This document shows positions 1 to 11,213 of a stretch of 64,000 nucleotides of DNA, piece by piece (within the stretch, counting starts at the first letter, position 1; each line of letters starts with the position of its first letter). The notes below the pieces were generated by a model that searched no databases, was not told the origin of the DNA, and was given only the letters and a program-made list of their open reading frames with translations. The translations under genes were made by a program, and so were the position numbers. The stretch is taken from NCBI GenBank assembly GCA_031769625.1, contig JAUIMM010000887.1:1270001-1334000 (forward strand), read 5' to 3'. The stretch comes from Taudactylus pleione. Lineage: Eukaryota; Chordata; Amphibia; Anura; Myobatrachidae.

Positions 1-540
1 GGTATTAATCAAATTCCGATAATTATGTAGTTTCGGAATTTGATTGAGCTACTATTCGCCACTGTGAGGTGGCGAATAGCAGGTAACACTTATCTGTGTC
101 AAAGTGGACAGGTCCCCCGGCATCTCCCTCCAGCGCTCTGGTCCGTCCTCTGGGTCCGGAGGCTGGTCTGACAAGTGTTCTCCCAGTAGAACACAATAAA
201 GTTTAGAAAAAAAGAAACCTTTTTTTTTTTTTTAACAACTACTGTGGTCAGCTGGGAGAACACGTGTCAGACCAGCCTCCGGAGCCGGAGGCGCTGCAGC
301 GGGCTGGTAAGTGCTGGGACGGGGGAAGGTGAGTGGAGGGGGGAGGGGCGGTTGGGGGGGGGGATACAAAATTACCGCAGCTGTAGGTAGTGCTGCGCAT
401 GCGCTGGTTTTACGAATGTAACAGCACATGCGCAGCACGGATTCCAGCTGTGGTAAGTTAATGTAGAGTGGGATAACTATCTATTTCCTGAAAAGCTGTC
501 ATCGCAAAAATGACAGCTTTTCGGAATAGATAGTTATGGA
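1..540. mobile_element. Hairpin-rich repeat cut by the window start
   Basis: A series of inverted repeats follow one another: 9-43, 52-79, 153-286 (about 33-bp arms around an A/T-rich loop), 373-456 (contains GCGCATGC-type arms) and 470-537 (about 28-bp arms, two mismatches). There is no coding potential. The architecture matches the hairpin-chain MITEs elsewhere in this window, but the sequence is different and the left end is missing, so neither the ends nor a target duplication can be checked. Confidence 0.55.
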
Positions 541-654
541 GAGGAGGAATGTCTTGCTGGGGTGTTTCCCAGGTGCCGGTGATAGCGTTTCACGTGTTTC
601 CGGTTCCGGTTCCTGCATCGTGTTGGTCGAGTGTCCAGTACCTCAGGCTGTCTG

Positions 655-1105
655 TCTCCAGCGTCCAGCCTGCTTGTGTCATCTCGATGGCACTAGCTAT
701 ACTCCAGCGTCCTGCTGCTTGTGTGAACTCGGCGGCACAGGTCGCACTCCAGCAACATCAACTGCTAGTGTCAACCCGGCGACATTAGCCATACTCCAGC
801 GTTCTGCCGCTTGTGTCATCTCGGCGACATAGGTTGCACTCCAGCAACATTTACCGCTAGTGTCAACTCGGCGACATTAGCCACACTCCAGCATTCTGCC
901 ACTTGTGTCATCTCGGCGACATAGGTTGCACTCCAGCAACATTTACCACTAGTGTCAACCCGGCGACATTAGCCGCACTCCAGCGTCCTGCCGCTTATGT
1001 CATCCCGGCAGCACAGGTCACACTCCAGCGACATCAACTGCTAGTGTCAACCCGGCGACATTAGCGGCACTCCAGCGTTTTGACGCTTGTGTCATCTCGG
1101 CTGCA
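655..1105 (+). repeat. Tandem array, 92-bp unit
   Basis: CTCCAGCAACAT and its close variants recur at about 748, 839, 931 and 1023, a 92-bp spacing, each followed by CTAGTGTCAACYCGGCGACA. About four to five units, 85-95 percent alike by eye. Confidence 0.85.
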
Positions 1106-1126
1106 ACACAGCATCAATTACTGCAC

Positions 1127-1370
1127 AGCCCAGTGGCTGCACCATCTTCCAGCCCTCAAGGCTGCTACACTATCCAGAGCCTGCATCTGCTACCATCCCT
1201 CAGGGCGGCTACACAGCCAGTGGCTGCATCTTCTACCAGCCCTCAAGGCTGCTACATTATCCAGTATCTGCACCATCTTCCAGCCCTCAAGGCTGCTACA
1301 CTATCTAGAGCCTGCATCTTCTTCCAGCCCTCAAGGCTGCTACATGGCCCAGTGGCCACACCGTTCCACA
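1127..1370 (+). repeat. Tandem array, 44-bp unit with CCCTCAAGGCTGCTAC core
   Basis: The core recurs at about 1153, 1198, 1241, 1284 and 1328, a spacing of 43-45 bp. The same core is iterated at 54-bp spacing at 54100-54350. Confidence 0.85.
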
Positions 1371-1627
1371 AGGGGTACCCCCACCATAAGTCCATAGACT
1401 CTATGTTCTATCCACATTAGGACTCGTGACAATTTTACAGCATTTCTTGCTGTCCATTAAATTATTCCAGATCCAAAATCCAGATACACATTCATGTTCT
1501 CATTTGCGTTAATACTAAACTTATAAATAAGTGATTGAAATGTATATTAAAGCTTTACTTGAGTAGGCTAGCAAATGAAATAAACTAACACAACAGTATT
1601 TGCAACAGATAGGGAACTCGTACTCAC

Positions 1628-1732
1628 CTGGGTTGACTTGGGATTCCACAGAGCTCAAGATTAGCAGAAATAATAAGGTCAGTGCCATTTGCTTATCCAC
1701 TGCCATCTTTCTATAGGTGAGATCACCGGCAC
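1628..1732 (-). CDS. First coding exon of a secreted or membrane protein (signal peptide exon)
   Basis: Read on the minus strand, a pyrimidine-rich acceptor (TTTTCTGTTTCTTCAG) ends at 1733. Then come 26 bases of 5' UTR, an ATG at 1706-1704 in good context (AAGATGG), and 26 codons plus one base before a full-consensus donor, CAG/GTGAGT, at 1628/1627. The peptide begins MAVDKQMALTLLFLLILSSV and continues through ESQ, a typical signal peptide: short charged start, about 11 hydrophobic residues, small residues at the likely cleavage site. The phase-1 intron straight after the signal peptide is usual for secreted proteins and immune receptors. The acceptor ahead of the ATG implies an upstream noncoding exon at higher coordinates. 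Later exons must lie below 1627, probably off the window. The gene is not identified. The evidence is splice signals plus peptide character, not homology. Confidence 0.6.
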
Positions 1733-2079
1733 CTGAAGAAACAGAAAATCATTTTCTTTTTTTAACACAATTTTGAAAGTTTAATCATCACAAAGAGATA
1801 ACACCGTAACACATCTACGGATGCTTGCAGAAGTTTATTGGGGCGAGTTGTGATTTCACCTAAGTGCTGTGTGAAATCAGAAACTCCATATTAATTATAC
1901 AAATGACATTTATGAAATACACAATTGGTAATGTTTTAATAAGTTTATTTAGTGAAGAATGTAAGAATGTGTCAGTTTTACTGCAGAAAAGTTTACATAT
2001 GAAAATAGAAGTTATTATTATCAATAACATATTTATATGCACACTCCTGATACACAGTAAACACTAGCAGGGTTAGCTT
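1733..2079. other. Noncoding, AT-rich, no repeat recognised
   Basis: Likely intron or upstream sequence of the minus-strand gene whose exon ends at 1732. The short reading frames on both strands at 1860-2067 have no domain or signal character. Confidence 0.4.
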
Positions 2080-2345
2080 TAGTCTTTATAGGGAGGATAG
2101 ATTTAGGTTATGGGGGGTTAGGGTTAGGCACTAGAGGAAGACACGACTGCCGCCGGGAGCAGGTAACTCACTGCTAGACGTCCTGGGATGGGATGACGAC
2201 ATTCTATCATGTCGACATTTTAGCCGTGTCCACATGGGGAATGTTGAAATGCTAAGCATGTCGATATTTCGACCACATGGACATTCTCATGTCTACATTA
2301 TGAATGTTGACATGTTGAATGTCGACCTTATGTACCACACCTGTG
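2080..2345. repeat. Foldback repeat with TTAGGG-like and TGTCGACATT motifs
   Basis: Contains GGGGTTAGGGTTAGGCAC, then many imperfect inverted copies of CATGTCGACATT spaced over about 150 bp. The TTAGGG-like part resembles the elements at 6316, 16804 and 44498. No clear ends. Confidence 0.4.
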
Positions 2346-2967
2346 AGGATGATGCCGTAGAGAAATAACAGTTTGTGCCTAATTTAGGCTATAACTGATT
2401 TGGTCCGGGCTATTTTTACCTTTGTTTCATGTATGTTATTTGTATCATGAGCCTCTCAATGTACAATGCTCAGTAACATGTTGGCATTTTATAAATAAAG
2501 GCTAATAATAATTTGTGTCATTTTTCCTGAAGGAAGTATTAGAAACTACAAATATAGCAGTTAAAGACCACGGATTGTTCAAACTAAGTGGATTCCTTCT
2601 TGAACTTTCACCTAAACATTTAATTTGCTTTATTAGTGACTAGAGTGAATACAGTATTACTTGTATTAATAAATGTGGATAAAACAGTGTGGATGGATAT
2701 GCCCTTAATCTTTTATACAAACATGGAATATATGTAGTATTTATATGTGAAAGGTAAATGTAATCCCCAGGATTGCCAGTCTAATTACTGTGTATACACA
2801 GTAGCGCAGTTGTGTCTCCACCCCAACCCAGATGTAAAGTGATTGCATTAGCGATCACTTATTTTTACACATCTCAGGGATGTGTCAGAGACATTACATC
2901 CCTGCAATACTTCATTTCTTATTGCTACAAATAGCGGCAATAGGATATTATAGTTGCTGGGACCAAG
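2346..2967. other. AT-rich noncoding sequence, nothing recognised
   Basis: No open frame above background, no repeat array and no inverted termini seen. Confidence 0.4.
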
Positions 2968-3125
2968 GGCCTGATTCACAGATGTAAGTTAATACCGCAC
3001 CAGCTGTGCAAAATATGCAAATAACACAGCTTCCGGGATTTGTTTTGAGACGTCCACCAGCGTCTTCGCAAATCCAAGAAACTGAGTATGGGATTGCAAT
3101 CACAGACAGAGACATGCCCTGAAAA
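2968..3125. mobile_element. Truncated MITE, left end only
   Basis: Begins GGGCCTGATTCACAGATG, the terminus shared by the elements at 4858 and 12070. A matching right end is not found, so this is a 5' fragment. Confidence 0.4.
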
Positions 3126-4366
3126 TGGTTGTGACAAGCCTGAATTTCATCGCCACTCCCCTCATCATCTCTAAATGTTATATTATTCATACACATCAAC
3201 CGCTAGGACTATGTTTTATGTTGTTTCATTATAGACTTTACTTTATGTACTGTATATCTGTATCCTTAATTGTTTTAACTGCACGATCACATCCCAATAC
3301 AGTCTGGTGCTGTTAATCAACTCTGAATGCACCCAACCAAATCAGCTGAACCAATAGAATTCTAGCCCAGCCCCATCCAGGAAGGATATCTAGAAGCCAG
3401 AATTCACAGACTGTCACTTCCCTTGAAAAAGGCTCTAACCGTGCCGAAACGCGTTGGAATCACACAGCAACAGTAAGCGTCAGCAATTTGTTTTAAGAAA
3501 AGACCCCTCTTAAGCTCGGATTATTCTAGGTGTGCTCCCCGCATCCAGGATGCTAAGATCGTGAGCAGTCAGAGTTACAGCCGTACGATGGGAGAAGACG
3601 GAAACCACAAGGGATCTGTGTACTAAAGATACAACAGCCCGTCTGCAGAGATGGGTAAGTACCGGCGAGTCCCTGCGGCTCATTCCTCCCTTCTGGAACT
3701 CCACCTTCTGCTCACCCAAAATCTGAGCACCAACTCCCGGCAGAGGGGTAAGGTCTATTACTGATCCTATACTAACACTGACATTACCATTCTCACAGGA
3801 TCTATATAAAGGCAGACCAGGACTTACAGACTTACAATTTATCCCCATTTGCAGCTGGCACCATCTGAATTGCTCGGTATCATCAGACTTTTATTTTACC
3901 CTTAGCCTCATTTGCCTCACTATTCACTACTGTCTAGTGCCGTATACACACACCCCTCCCACACTCCCTTCCTCATGTAGCAAGTTTAGTCCATATATAT
4001 ATATATATATATATATATCCCATCTTTTTGTTTTGTTTTTTGTTGTTTGTTTTTATTATATTTTTTATTTTTATTTAGTGTTACAATATATTTTTCTCAG
4101 CATAAGTCGGACTCTTTACTAAATTCATAGACTCTTACTAACACGATTCTGACTACTAACAACCCTTAACATTGTGAAACGTGAGATGGTACGTACAGAA
4201 CCAAATAGCTGTTTTGCAGTTTAATTTTATCAATAATAAACATTATTTGTTTGATTGACACACCTACTGTGTTCATTTTGATTTTTGATACTGTAACAAA
4301 CATATTGACTGACACACACAGGTTGAGCGCCTGGGACCGTTTTTTCTTTAATATTATATTTTGTAA
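3126..4366. repeat. Diverged interspersed repeat with a GAAACGCGTTGG motif
   Basis: CCGAAACGCGTTGG at about 3447 is a phrase I associate with abundant frog interspersed repeats. The region ends with an AATAAACATTATTTG-like stretch and GGTTGAGCGCCTGGGACC near 4322. The class is uncertain. A 112-codon minus-strand frame at 3510-3848 lies wholly inside it and looks like chance. Confidence 0.35.
3993..4018. repeat. (AT)n microsatellite
   Basis: About 13 uninterrupted AT units. Confidence 0.9.
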
Positions 4367-4547
4367 ATGAGGGTGGTTACCTCATCCCTGAGCTGCCCCA
4401 CCTCAAGAGAGTATATCTGGAGCGTGCTCACAGACCTAATTGCCAATATAGACTCCCCCATTGCCGCCCACAAACATACCCTGCCTGTCAATCACTTAAT
4501 AATGGAAATTGATGCATGCGCAATGCGACTCAGATGTATGCACAGAC
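4367..4547. mobile_element. Left part of a MITE split by the Gypsy insertion
   Basis: Contains CGCCCACAAACATACCCTG and CCTGTCAATCAC, phrases shared with the MITEs at 4858 and 12070. It stops exactly at the 5' copy of the CAGAC target duplication (4543-4547). The right part is at 11422-11485. Its own left terminus is not clear. Confidence 0.5.
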
Positions 4548-4766
4548 TGTTGTATATTAGAATATGGCTCTGCCAGATACACATTATTTAATGCCTGCAG
4601 TACCATGTCTCACCACTATGTTATTTCACTGTATTGTTTTACAGCTGCAGTTAAATATGTTGCTTTATGTTTGGCCTCAGTTCAGTAAAGGTGTTGAAAG
4701 CATGCTGACTACAGCTCCTGATCTCCATGTATGTTTGTATGAATGAACACATACACAGACACTACA
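4548..4766 (+). repeat. 5' LTR of the Gypsy element
   Basis: 219 bp, from TGTTGTATATTAG to CAGACACTACA. It aligns along its length with 11214-11421, differing by substitutions and one indel near the middle. The divergence implies an old insertion. Confidence 0.9.
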
Positions 4767-4857
4767 ATTGGTCATGAGTGGCTTATGACCCAGGCCACAT
4801 CTCCCAGACCAGAAGGGAAGTGGTGGTAGCATTTGTGAGATAATCACCTTGCACTCA

Positions 4858-5431
4858 GGGCCTGATTCAGAGCCGGACGCTATTTGCGCTCGCTCGTTCT
4901 GAAAAAGGGGCCGGCGATTTAAATTGAGCGCTCGCTCTTTGCGGTCTGTTGACGCCTCTATGTCTGAGCGAGCGAACAAAACATGCGCTCGCTATTTTGT
5001 AAAGACGCCCCCTGGCTGCTCGCATCCTACGTCATCTCAGCTATTTATTAGATTAATCGAGTACATCGAAAGGCGTCTGAACTGCTTGTGGTTGGATTTT
5101 CCTACCGTAATCATGCGAACAGTTCAGGCTAAGAAACAACCAAGTGACGTGGTCGATGACGCTGCTTTGTTAATTATGCACACCCTTAAAACGCCCGTTT
5201 TGACCGTTTGGCACACCTGCGTTCGGATCACCACTCCCCGTTTTCAAGCACCTTCCCCTGTTACCACCCACAAACGCCTCATCCTGTCACTCAAATTAGC
5301 AGGCACTCGCTATTTTACGAGCGCTCGATTTCCGACCGCAATGACTGGTTGGCGCATGCGCATTATGACCCATACGCATGCGCAGTTGTGCGAACATCGC
5401 TCAGAGCGAACGAGTGGCTCTGAATCAGGCC
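4858..5431. mobile_element. Hairpin-rich MITE inside the Gypsy 5' leader
   Basis: Termini GGGCCTGATTCAGAGCC and GGCTCTGAATCAGGCC are inverted repeats. Internal GAGCGCTCGCT and CGCATGCGCA palindromes recur. It sits between the 5' LTR and gag, so it inserted after the Gypsy element. The flanking triplets (TCA and ATC) do not match, so no target duplication is claimed. The 177-codon frame at 4924-5457 is an artefact of this element. Confidence 0.75.
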
Positions 5432-5469
5432 ATCTGTTCAGCTGCAAGCTCTGGTAAGGACCTGTCATA

Positions 5470-6185
5470 ATGGCTATGCACATAGGCACATTAACTGACT
5501 TTGACATAAAAAGGATGACTGACTCCTGTATACAGAGACTGTATTATGTGGCAAATTATGTTGCTGAAGAGAAACAAGTGCCAGTTCTATTAAGTGCTAT
5601 GGGGGGAAAGGACTATGGTCTGCTCCGCAGTTTAACAACCCCTGAGAAACCTGCTGTAAAGTATTTTATAGATATTATAAAGATTTTACAAGAGCATCCG
5701 TTCCCAAAGCCTCTCCTGATAGCAGAACAGTTCAGGTTCCATAAACACAACCAGGAGGAGGGAGAGTCAGTGGCTGTATATGTGGCAGAATTAAGAAGAC
5801 TGTCGGAGCGCTGTGAGTTTGGAGATGGCCTGAATGATGCCCTGAGAGATCATCTGGTATGTGGGATTTCTAGTGAGAGTGTACAAAAACGTTTACTAAC
5901 ACAGACAGATCTTACGTTTAAACTTGCAGTACAGGTGGCACAGGTGGCACTGACTATAGAAGCTGCAGCTAAAGATGTTATGGAACATCAGATAGGAGGC
6001 AAGTCAGCATCTCAAGTTCACAAAATGGTGGCAACAACAACACCAACAACACATATGCACGCACATTGCGCCCCGTTAGATACTGTATATGCCACCACTG
6101 TGGTGCAGGTACACATTCACCCAGAGACTGTAGGTTTAAACACGAACTGTGTAGGAAATGCAACAAAAAAGGGCATATTAAACGG
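5470..6185 (+). pseudogene. gag: Gypsy gag (capsid and nucleocapsid), frameshifted
   Basis: The open frame from ATG 5470 gives about 180 residues with retroviral-type gag features, including the stretch REQFRFHKHN-like to VAVYVAELRRLSE typical of the retrotransposon gag domain. After a frameshift between about 6000 and 6066 the downstream frame holds two canonical C-x2-C-x4-H-x4-C zinc knuckles (CHHCGAGTHSPRDC and CRKCNKKGHIKRVC). In life this protein packages the element RNA in particles. The knuckles sit in a different frame from the capsid part. The start is chosen because it is the first ATG after the nested MITE. Confidence 0.85.
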
Positions 6186-6315
6186 GTTTGCCAGTCGCAG
6201 GCATATCACTCTAAGACCACTGGTGGGAGACCAAATCACACTAAAGTAAGGAATACATACAGTTTGGAAGACTGCAAGGTGGACTCAGACTGTGACAATG
6301 ATCTAGGCAGTTTGG

Positions 6316-6831
6316 AAGGGGTTGGGTATGATATCCTGGCTGTCGGGATGCTGCTGTTCAGAATACCGACAGCGGTAGCCCGACAGCCAGAATGCCGACA
6401 CCCATTGGAACGAAAGGTAAGTTTTCTCCCTACCCCTACGCTAACCCTCCCCAGTGCCTAAACCTAACCCCCCCTTCCTAGTGCGTAAACCTAACCTCTC
6501 CCTCCCCGCTCCCTAAACCTAAGACCACCTCCCCAGTGCCTAAACCTAACCTCCCCGCACCCTAAACCTAAGACCCCCCCTGTGCCTAAACTTAATAAAC
6601 CTAACCTTCCCCCCTAGTGCCTAAACCTAACCTCCCCGCACCCTAATACTAACCTTTCATTCCAGTGCCTAACCCTTACCCTCCTCCTAATGCCTAAACC
6701 TAACCCCGCTACCTAATGCTACCCTCCCCATGCACACTGATACTTACCATTTGGGATGCCGACACTCAGGATACTGATGCTGGGATCCTGACCTGTCGGG
6801 ATTTTGGCGCCGGTATTTAGACCATCAGCAT
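6316..6831. mobile_element. MITE with CCTAAACCTAA-type internal repeats
   Basis: Starts near GGTTGGGTATGATATCC and ends near GGTATTTAGACCATC. It contains an inverted pair built on GACAGC, and a 30-bp-scale array of CCTAAACCTAACC and CCCTCCCC between 6430 and 6720. The Gypsy reading resumes at the protease just after it. It is related to 16804-17317 and 44498-44700. End points are good to about 10 bp. Confidence 0.6.
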
Positions 6832-7085
6832 TTACTTGGATCACTCTACAAGTAAATGGCCAACCTATTAAAATGGAACTGGACACAGGATCAGTAGTCC
6901 TTGCAATGTCACAGCAAGAGTACCAACATCATTTTAAAAATGTCAAATAAAAAAAAACTTGAATGCTGCTTAAAACATATACTAGGGAAAAAGTAATTCC
7001 ATGCGGGGTGTTGCCTGTCCTCATACAATATAATCGCCAGCAGGAGACTCTGGACTTATACATCTTACAAAAGGAAAAAAATTGT
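6832..7085 (+). pseudogene. pol: Gypsy aspartic protease fragment
   Basis: One frame reads VNGQPIKMELDTGSVVLAM around 6850-6915; DTGS is the retroviral-type protease active site, here in the usual context of a hydrophobic strand after it. An in-frame stop follows within about 20 codons. Sequence resembling protease continues to YILQKEKN near 7080, where a later insertion breaks it. Confidence 0.8.
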
Positions 7086-7630
7086 AGCGCTATAGCAAAA
7101 ATTGTAGATGCGCAAAAAGGTATTTAATAACAGTGAAATGTATAAAACATCACATTAAAAGATTTACAAATCAAATAGGCATAGCAAAGGAATAGATATT
7201 CTCTAAGCCACTATACACTGTCCACTGCTTCTCGGACCTACATCCCCGTAGCCAGCACAGAGACTACACTGAGAGGTCTCTTTTCTGAGTACATCTGGCA
7301 TACCGCAGAGGATCTGTGACCCGCTCACCAATGACTATAGGAGGATTTACCGGTCTCCAGCCTGCTGATTGTGAGTACCACTTCTGGTCTATGGTCCAAA
7401 TAGGAGCATTTACTGCAGCTTAAAACCAACATAAACAATCAGTGAATAACTACAACTATCACTTATGAATCAAATTGTCATGTCTGCATAATTGCACTAC
7501 AAATGGGACACATATTGCTCAGTGCACACCTAAAAGGATAATATGTGGTAAGGGATCAATTTGCTTAAATTTTACTACCACTCAGTGTGCAGACTAGTTC
7601 TGCTATATTTATTAAACAAGAACTACAGTG
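7086..7630. other. Unrecognised sequence in place of the Gypsy reverse transcriptase
   Basis: Starts with TTGTAGCGCTATAGC. No RT motif (YxDD or its neighbours) in any frame. It could be part of another insertion or rearranged filler. Confidence 0.4.
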
Positions 7631-8545
7631 TGTCAGTGTCAGGATGTGGCCTGGGATTGGCCGCTACTCTCCTCCACGCCAGCATCCTTGGGCTTAGGTG
7701 TTCAGTCGCTGGGAGTGGTGGAGGTGAGTGGTGTCTAAGTATTCTCCCTGGGGTCTGCTAGGGCTTTCGTGCATGCTTCCTGGTTTCCGGGGTGCCGGGC
7801 ATGGGCACAGCTATGTTGGTTCATATCACCTGACTAGTCTCTCCCAATGGTAGTCCTGTGGTCACTCAGCTGATCCTCTGATCCAATGACAAACTACAGT
7901 ACCCAGGGGTATTTAAGTCTGACTCCAGGAACAGGAAACTGCTGTTCAACTTCACTGTTCCACTGACTGTGACTCTCACCAGTGTTGCTCTGTGATATTC
8001 CCTGCAGAGTCTTGCTTCAGCCTATTCACAGTTTCCAGGGTTACCTGTATTAACTTCCATGCTAATTCTTAGTCTGAGACTTTAGTTTTCTTTCAGAACT
8101 CCAGTGTTTTATGTTATTTTTCCTGTGGGTCTTGTAGTGTGCTGCTAGCTCTACTGCAGCTTCCCTGTGTTACTGAGGTGTCAGGTTTCCTGCTAATTTC
8201 TAGTTAGCTAGACCCATAGCAATCCCCAGTACATGGCTGTGTCCACTTCTCTCTGTGTCTCTTTGTGCAAATCAGCACCTGAATCTGTTGCAGTTCCCAG
8301 TACATTTCTCTGTGTTCTCAAGGAAGCCTGTGACTAGGATCTCTACATTCTCAAGTTCATTTCCAGTGTTCAAGTATTCCATTCATCACCAGTGTTCAAG
8401 TATTTAGTTCATCACCAGTGTTCAAGTTTTCCATTCATCACCAGTGTTCAAATATTTAGTTAATCACCAGTGTTCAAGTATTTAGTTCATCACCAGTGTT
8501 CAAGTATTCTATTCATCACCAGTGTTCAAGTATTTAGTTCATATC
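7631..8545 (+). repeat. Solo LTR-like insertion of the TGTCAGGAT family
   Basis: Starts TGTCAGTGTCAGGATG. Flanked by CAGTG on both sides (7626-7630 and 8546-8550), a possible 5-bp target duplication, though the right end TTCATATC lacks the usual CA. It shares GGCATGGGCACAGC and CACCTGACT-like phrases with the LTR at 33311-34401. TATTTAAG near 7912 could be a TATA-type box. A 26-bp tandem array occupies the last 180 bases. The Gypsy RNase H reading resumes directly afterwards. Confidence 0.55.
8365..8545 (+). repeat. Tandem array, exact 26-bp unit, seven copies
   Basis: CCAGTGTTCAAG recurs with AGTG at 8365, 8391, 8417, 8443, 8469, 8495 and 8521, exactly 26 bp apart, with few substitutions. 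Confidence 0.95.
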
Positions 8546-8832
8546 CAGTGCTTTTACACAGGCAAAAGATTTGATTACGTCAAACAGTATTAACCCACTA
8601 CAACTAATCGCTTCCTTTTAGAGTGGCCTGTGATGCCCCAGCTTACGGCATGGAAGCTGTTATGTCACATGCTATGCCGGATGGCCAGGAGCACCCAATC
8701 GCCTTCGCATCTCAGGCATTATCCAAGGCTAAACATAACTATGCACAGATTGACAGGGAAGCCTTATACCTGGTTTGGGGTGTAAAACGGTTCAATCATT
8801 CTGTATATGGTGTCAAATTCATGCTTATAACT

Positions 8833-9630
8833 GCCATCAGAAATTGTGGGGCCCGGGACTGACAAAATAGGCAAGGGCTGGGCTGGGCCCTCTCCCCCTA
8901 CCTTATTCATTCACAATAAAAAAAATCGTGAAATGTTTTGGGCAAAAATTGTTAAGCTCTTTCTCCACTTCACTCCCCTCCCTGTTTATTAAATCCAGGC
9001 TGTGCCATGATCTGTCCAGCTTTCCCGACTTCACTAACAACCCCACTCCATTTATTAAATCCAGTCTGTGCCATCTGCCCAGCTCTTTTTCCCCCACTGC
9101 ACTCCCCCCCCCGTTTATTCAATCCAGTCTGAGCCCTGCCCAGCTCATTTTCCCCCACTTCACCCCCCTGTTTAGTAAATCCAGTCTGTGCTCCCTTCCC
9201 AGCTCCTTTTTCCAACTTCACTTCACTGCCCCTGCCCTGTTTATTATTATTTAATCCATCTGGCATCTGCCTGCTGTGCACAGCTTTTTCCACTTACCAT
9301 AGTTCCTTGTAGAAGGCTCCAAGTTCCCCGCTCTGCCGTCTTCTTCTCTTCCCCTCTCGATCCGTGGTTCCTCCGATCTCTCCCTCCAGCAGCGCGCGAG
9401 ACGTCATGACATCACGCACGCCGACTCCTAAACAAACTTTAATAAACATAACAGGTGCCAACAGGTATCTTTCAGGTTGGTGGAGGAACACCTTCTCCTC
9501 CACTAGGTCGGCAGCGGCGGGTGGTAGCTTGCAGCGTCAGTGGGCGGTAGCAGTGGCCAAGCCCCCCTATTCAGCCAGGGTCCGGGCCCGGGACTCCAGA
9601 GTCGGCAGTCCCCCCCTGATGGCGGCCCTG
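8833..9630. mobile_element. hAT-like nonautonomous element inside RNase H
   Basis: Ends GCCATCAG (8833-8840) and CTGATGGC (9617-9624) plus GGCCCTG are inverted, and GGGGCCCGGGACT occurs near both ends. It interrupts an otherwise continuous RNase H reading, which defines the borders closely. The left terminus seems to have lost a few bases, so the target duplication cannot be shown. No transposase. Confidence 0.65.
8965..9260 (+). repeat. Tandem array, about 62-bp unit
   Basis: TTTATTAAATCCAGTCTG with a following CCCAGCTC recurs about five times (near 8985, 9051, 9114, 9171, 9240), spacing 57-69 bp. Confidence 0.85.
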
Positions 9631-9733
9631 CTGACCACCAACCACTTTTGTCCATATTTAACTCTCGGAAGGGTATTCCTATCACTGCGGCTGCAAGGAT
9701 GCAGTGCTGGGCCCTATTCTTAGGTGGACATTG

Positions 9734-10995
9734 CTATACTATAGAATTTAAGCAGACTGTATAACATGCAAATGCAGATGGTTTGTCAGGATTGCTTTTA
9801 CAGATCGCCCCATTGACACAGAAAACCGAGGAGTCTTGGGATGTTTTTACAATGGCGCAAGTAGAATGTCTTCCCATAACTGCCAATTTGATCAGACTTG
9901 AGACTGCTCGAGACCCCATCCTTGCTAAAGTACTCAGTGACACAAAAGGTGGGTTGCACCACTGCGCCAGCAGCTGGCCGCTTACTGTCATCGGAGATGT
10001 GAGTTGACAGTTAATTCCAGCTGTCTTCTCTGGGGGTTGGGAATCACCTACGAACAAGAGTCTTGAGGGAACTACATGTGTGTGCAGCCAAAATTAAGGC
10101 AATGGCCAGGAGTTTTGTATGGTGGCCAGGGTTGGATCAGCAATTGGAGAATCTAGCCAGAGAGTGTTCTGGGTGCCAATCTGTCCAAAATATGCCCGCA
10201 CCAGTGCCGCTGCACCCTTGGGAGTGACCATCCACTCCATAGCAGCAGATTTATGTGGACTTTGCGGGACCATTTCTGGGGTCCATGTTTCTGGTGGTGG
10301 TGGATGCCTGTTCCAAATAGTCCGACGTTTTTAGAGTCACTTCTAAAACAGCTGCATACACGGAAGTGTTGAGGAGTCATTTTGCCAGTACAGGAGTACC
10401 GGAGTAGTTGGTCTGTGATAACAGACCGCAGTTTAATGCTGAGAGTTTCAGACCTTCATGAAGAAAAATGGAATTCGGCACATAACCTCCGCCCCGTATA
10501 ACCTGACTATGAATTGTTTAGCTGAACGTTTCTTAAAAACTTTAAAGCAAGCTTGCTGCGCCATGCGCACAGACAAGGGAACATTACAGCACAAGCTTTC
10601 CAATTTCTTGTTTTCATACAGGAATGCTGTTCATGCCACAACCAACCAAACCCCAGCTGGGTAGGAACCTCAGGCCTAGACTGGATTTGATCAAACAAGA
10701 TATTCATGGACTGATTCGTGACTGGCAACTGAAGCAGTCTCAAGTTAAAGGTGGCACCACAATTCTGGCTTTGTTGGTCGGACATACTGTGTGGGCACGT
10801 AACTACTGTGGAGAGCAAGAGTGGGTAATCATAAAGGTTATACAATGTAGAGGGACATTGTCATACATAGTGGAAATTGAACCCAGTGTACTGTGGCACA
10901 GACACCTGGATCAACTACGGGAACATAACGGATTACATGCAGTTGATGGAGAAAAATCTACTACAGAACTTTGGTATCAATGCCTGCACCAGTAG
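9734..10995 (+). pseudogene. pol: Gypsy integrase, multiply broken
   Basis: In order: a short linker; near 10060-10180 a zinc-binding segment in fragments (LHVCAAK, FVWWPGLD, CSGCQ); a catalytic core with VDFAGPF near 10250 (first Asp), VCDN-PQFNAESF near 10415 (second Asp) and LAERFLKTLKQA near 10515 (Glu); then a C-terminal region to about 10995 ending WHRHLDQL, typical of metazoan Gypsy integrases. At least three frame changes and several stops are present. It would insert element DNA into the genome if intact. Confidence 0.85.
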
Positions 10996-11213
10996 ATACA
11001 GAGGATTGTGCGGATGACTTGCAGGGGTAGCACAATTGTTTCAACCCCATAAGTGAACACCGATCCAGAGGAGTCCGCAGACACCATAAGTTCTCATGCT
11101 CCAAGTTCAGAGGTCCTACATGAGGACCGCCATTACCCTCCTTGGGTAAGACATGCACCACAAAGACTGGACGTAAGCAGGGGAAGAGGAAATTATCTAC
11201 ATTGGGAGGGAAT

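Larger units (their letters stand above)
550..1431 (+). repeat. LTR-like interspersed repeat, copy A
   Basis: Starts with TGTCTTGCTGG and ends near CTCGTGACA. It carries GGTGCCGGTGATAGCG followed by CACGTGTTTCCGGTTC, then two different tandem arrays. The same order of parts occurs at 53281-54470, so this is a dispersed family. Internal tandem repeats between promoter-like sequence and the 3' end are common in LTRs of amphibian Gypsy elements, hence LTR-like. No target duplication was found, so the exact ends are unsure. Reading frames here are by-products of the tandem repeats. Confidence 0.5.
8549..9733 (+). pseudogene. pol: Gypsy RNase H, split by a nested element
   Basis: The first part at 8549-8832 contains VACDAP, the RNase H first-aspartate motif, then HPIAFASQALSKAKHNYAQ and DREAL, all hallmarks of the Gypsy RNase H domain. 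The second part after 9630 continues with DHQPLLSIFNSRKGIP and the HANADGLS motif near 9765. The two halves join in sense across the insertion at 8833-9630. One in-frame stop sits just before VACDAP. Confidence 0.85.

Noticed and set aside
1080..1420. Three overlapping open frames of 73-105 codons
   Set aside because: All lie in the 44-bp and 92-bp tandem arrays; the peptides repeat the same few residues in all three frames, as expected from a periodic sequence.
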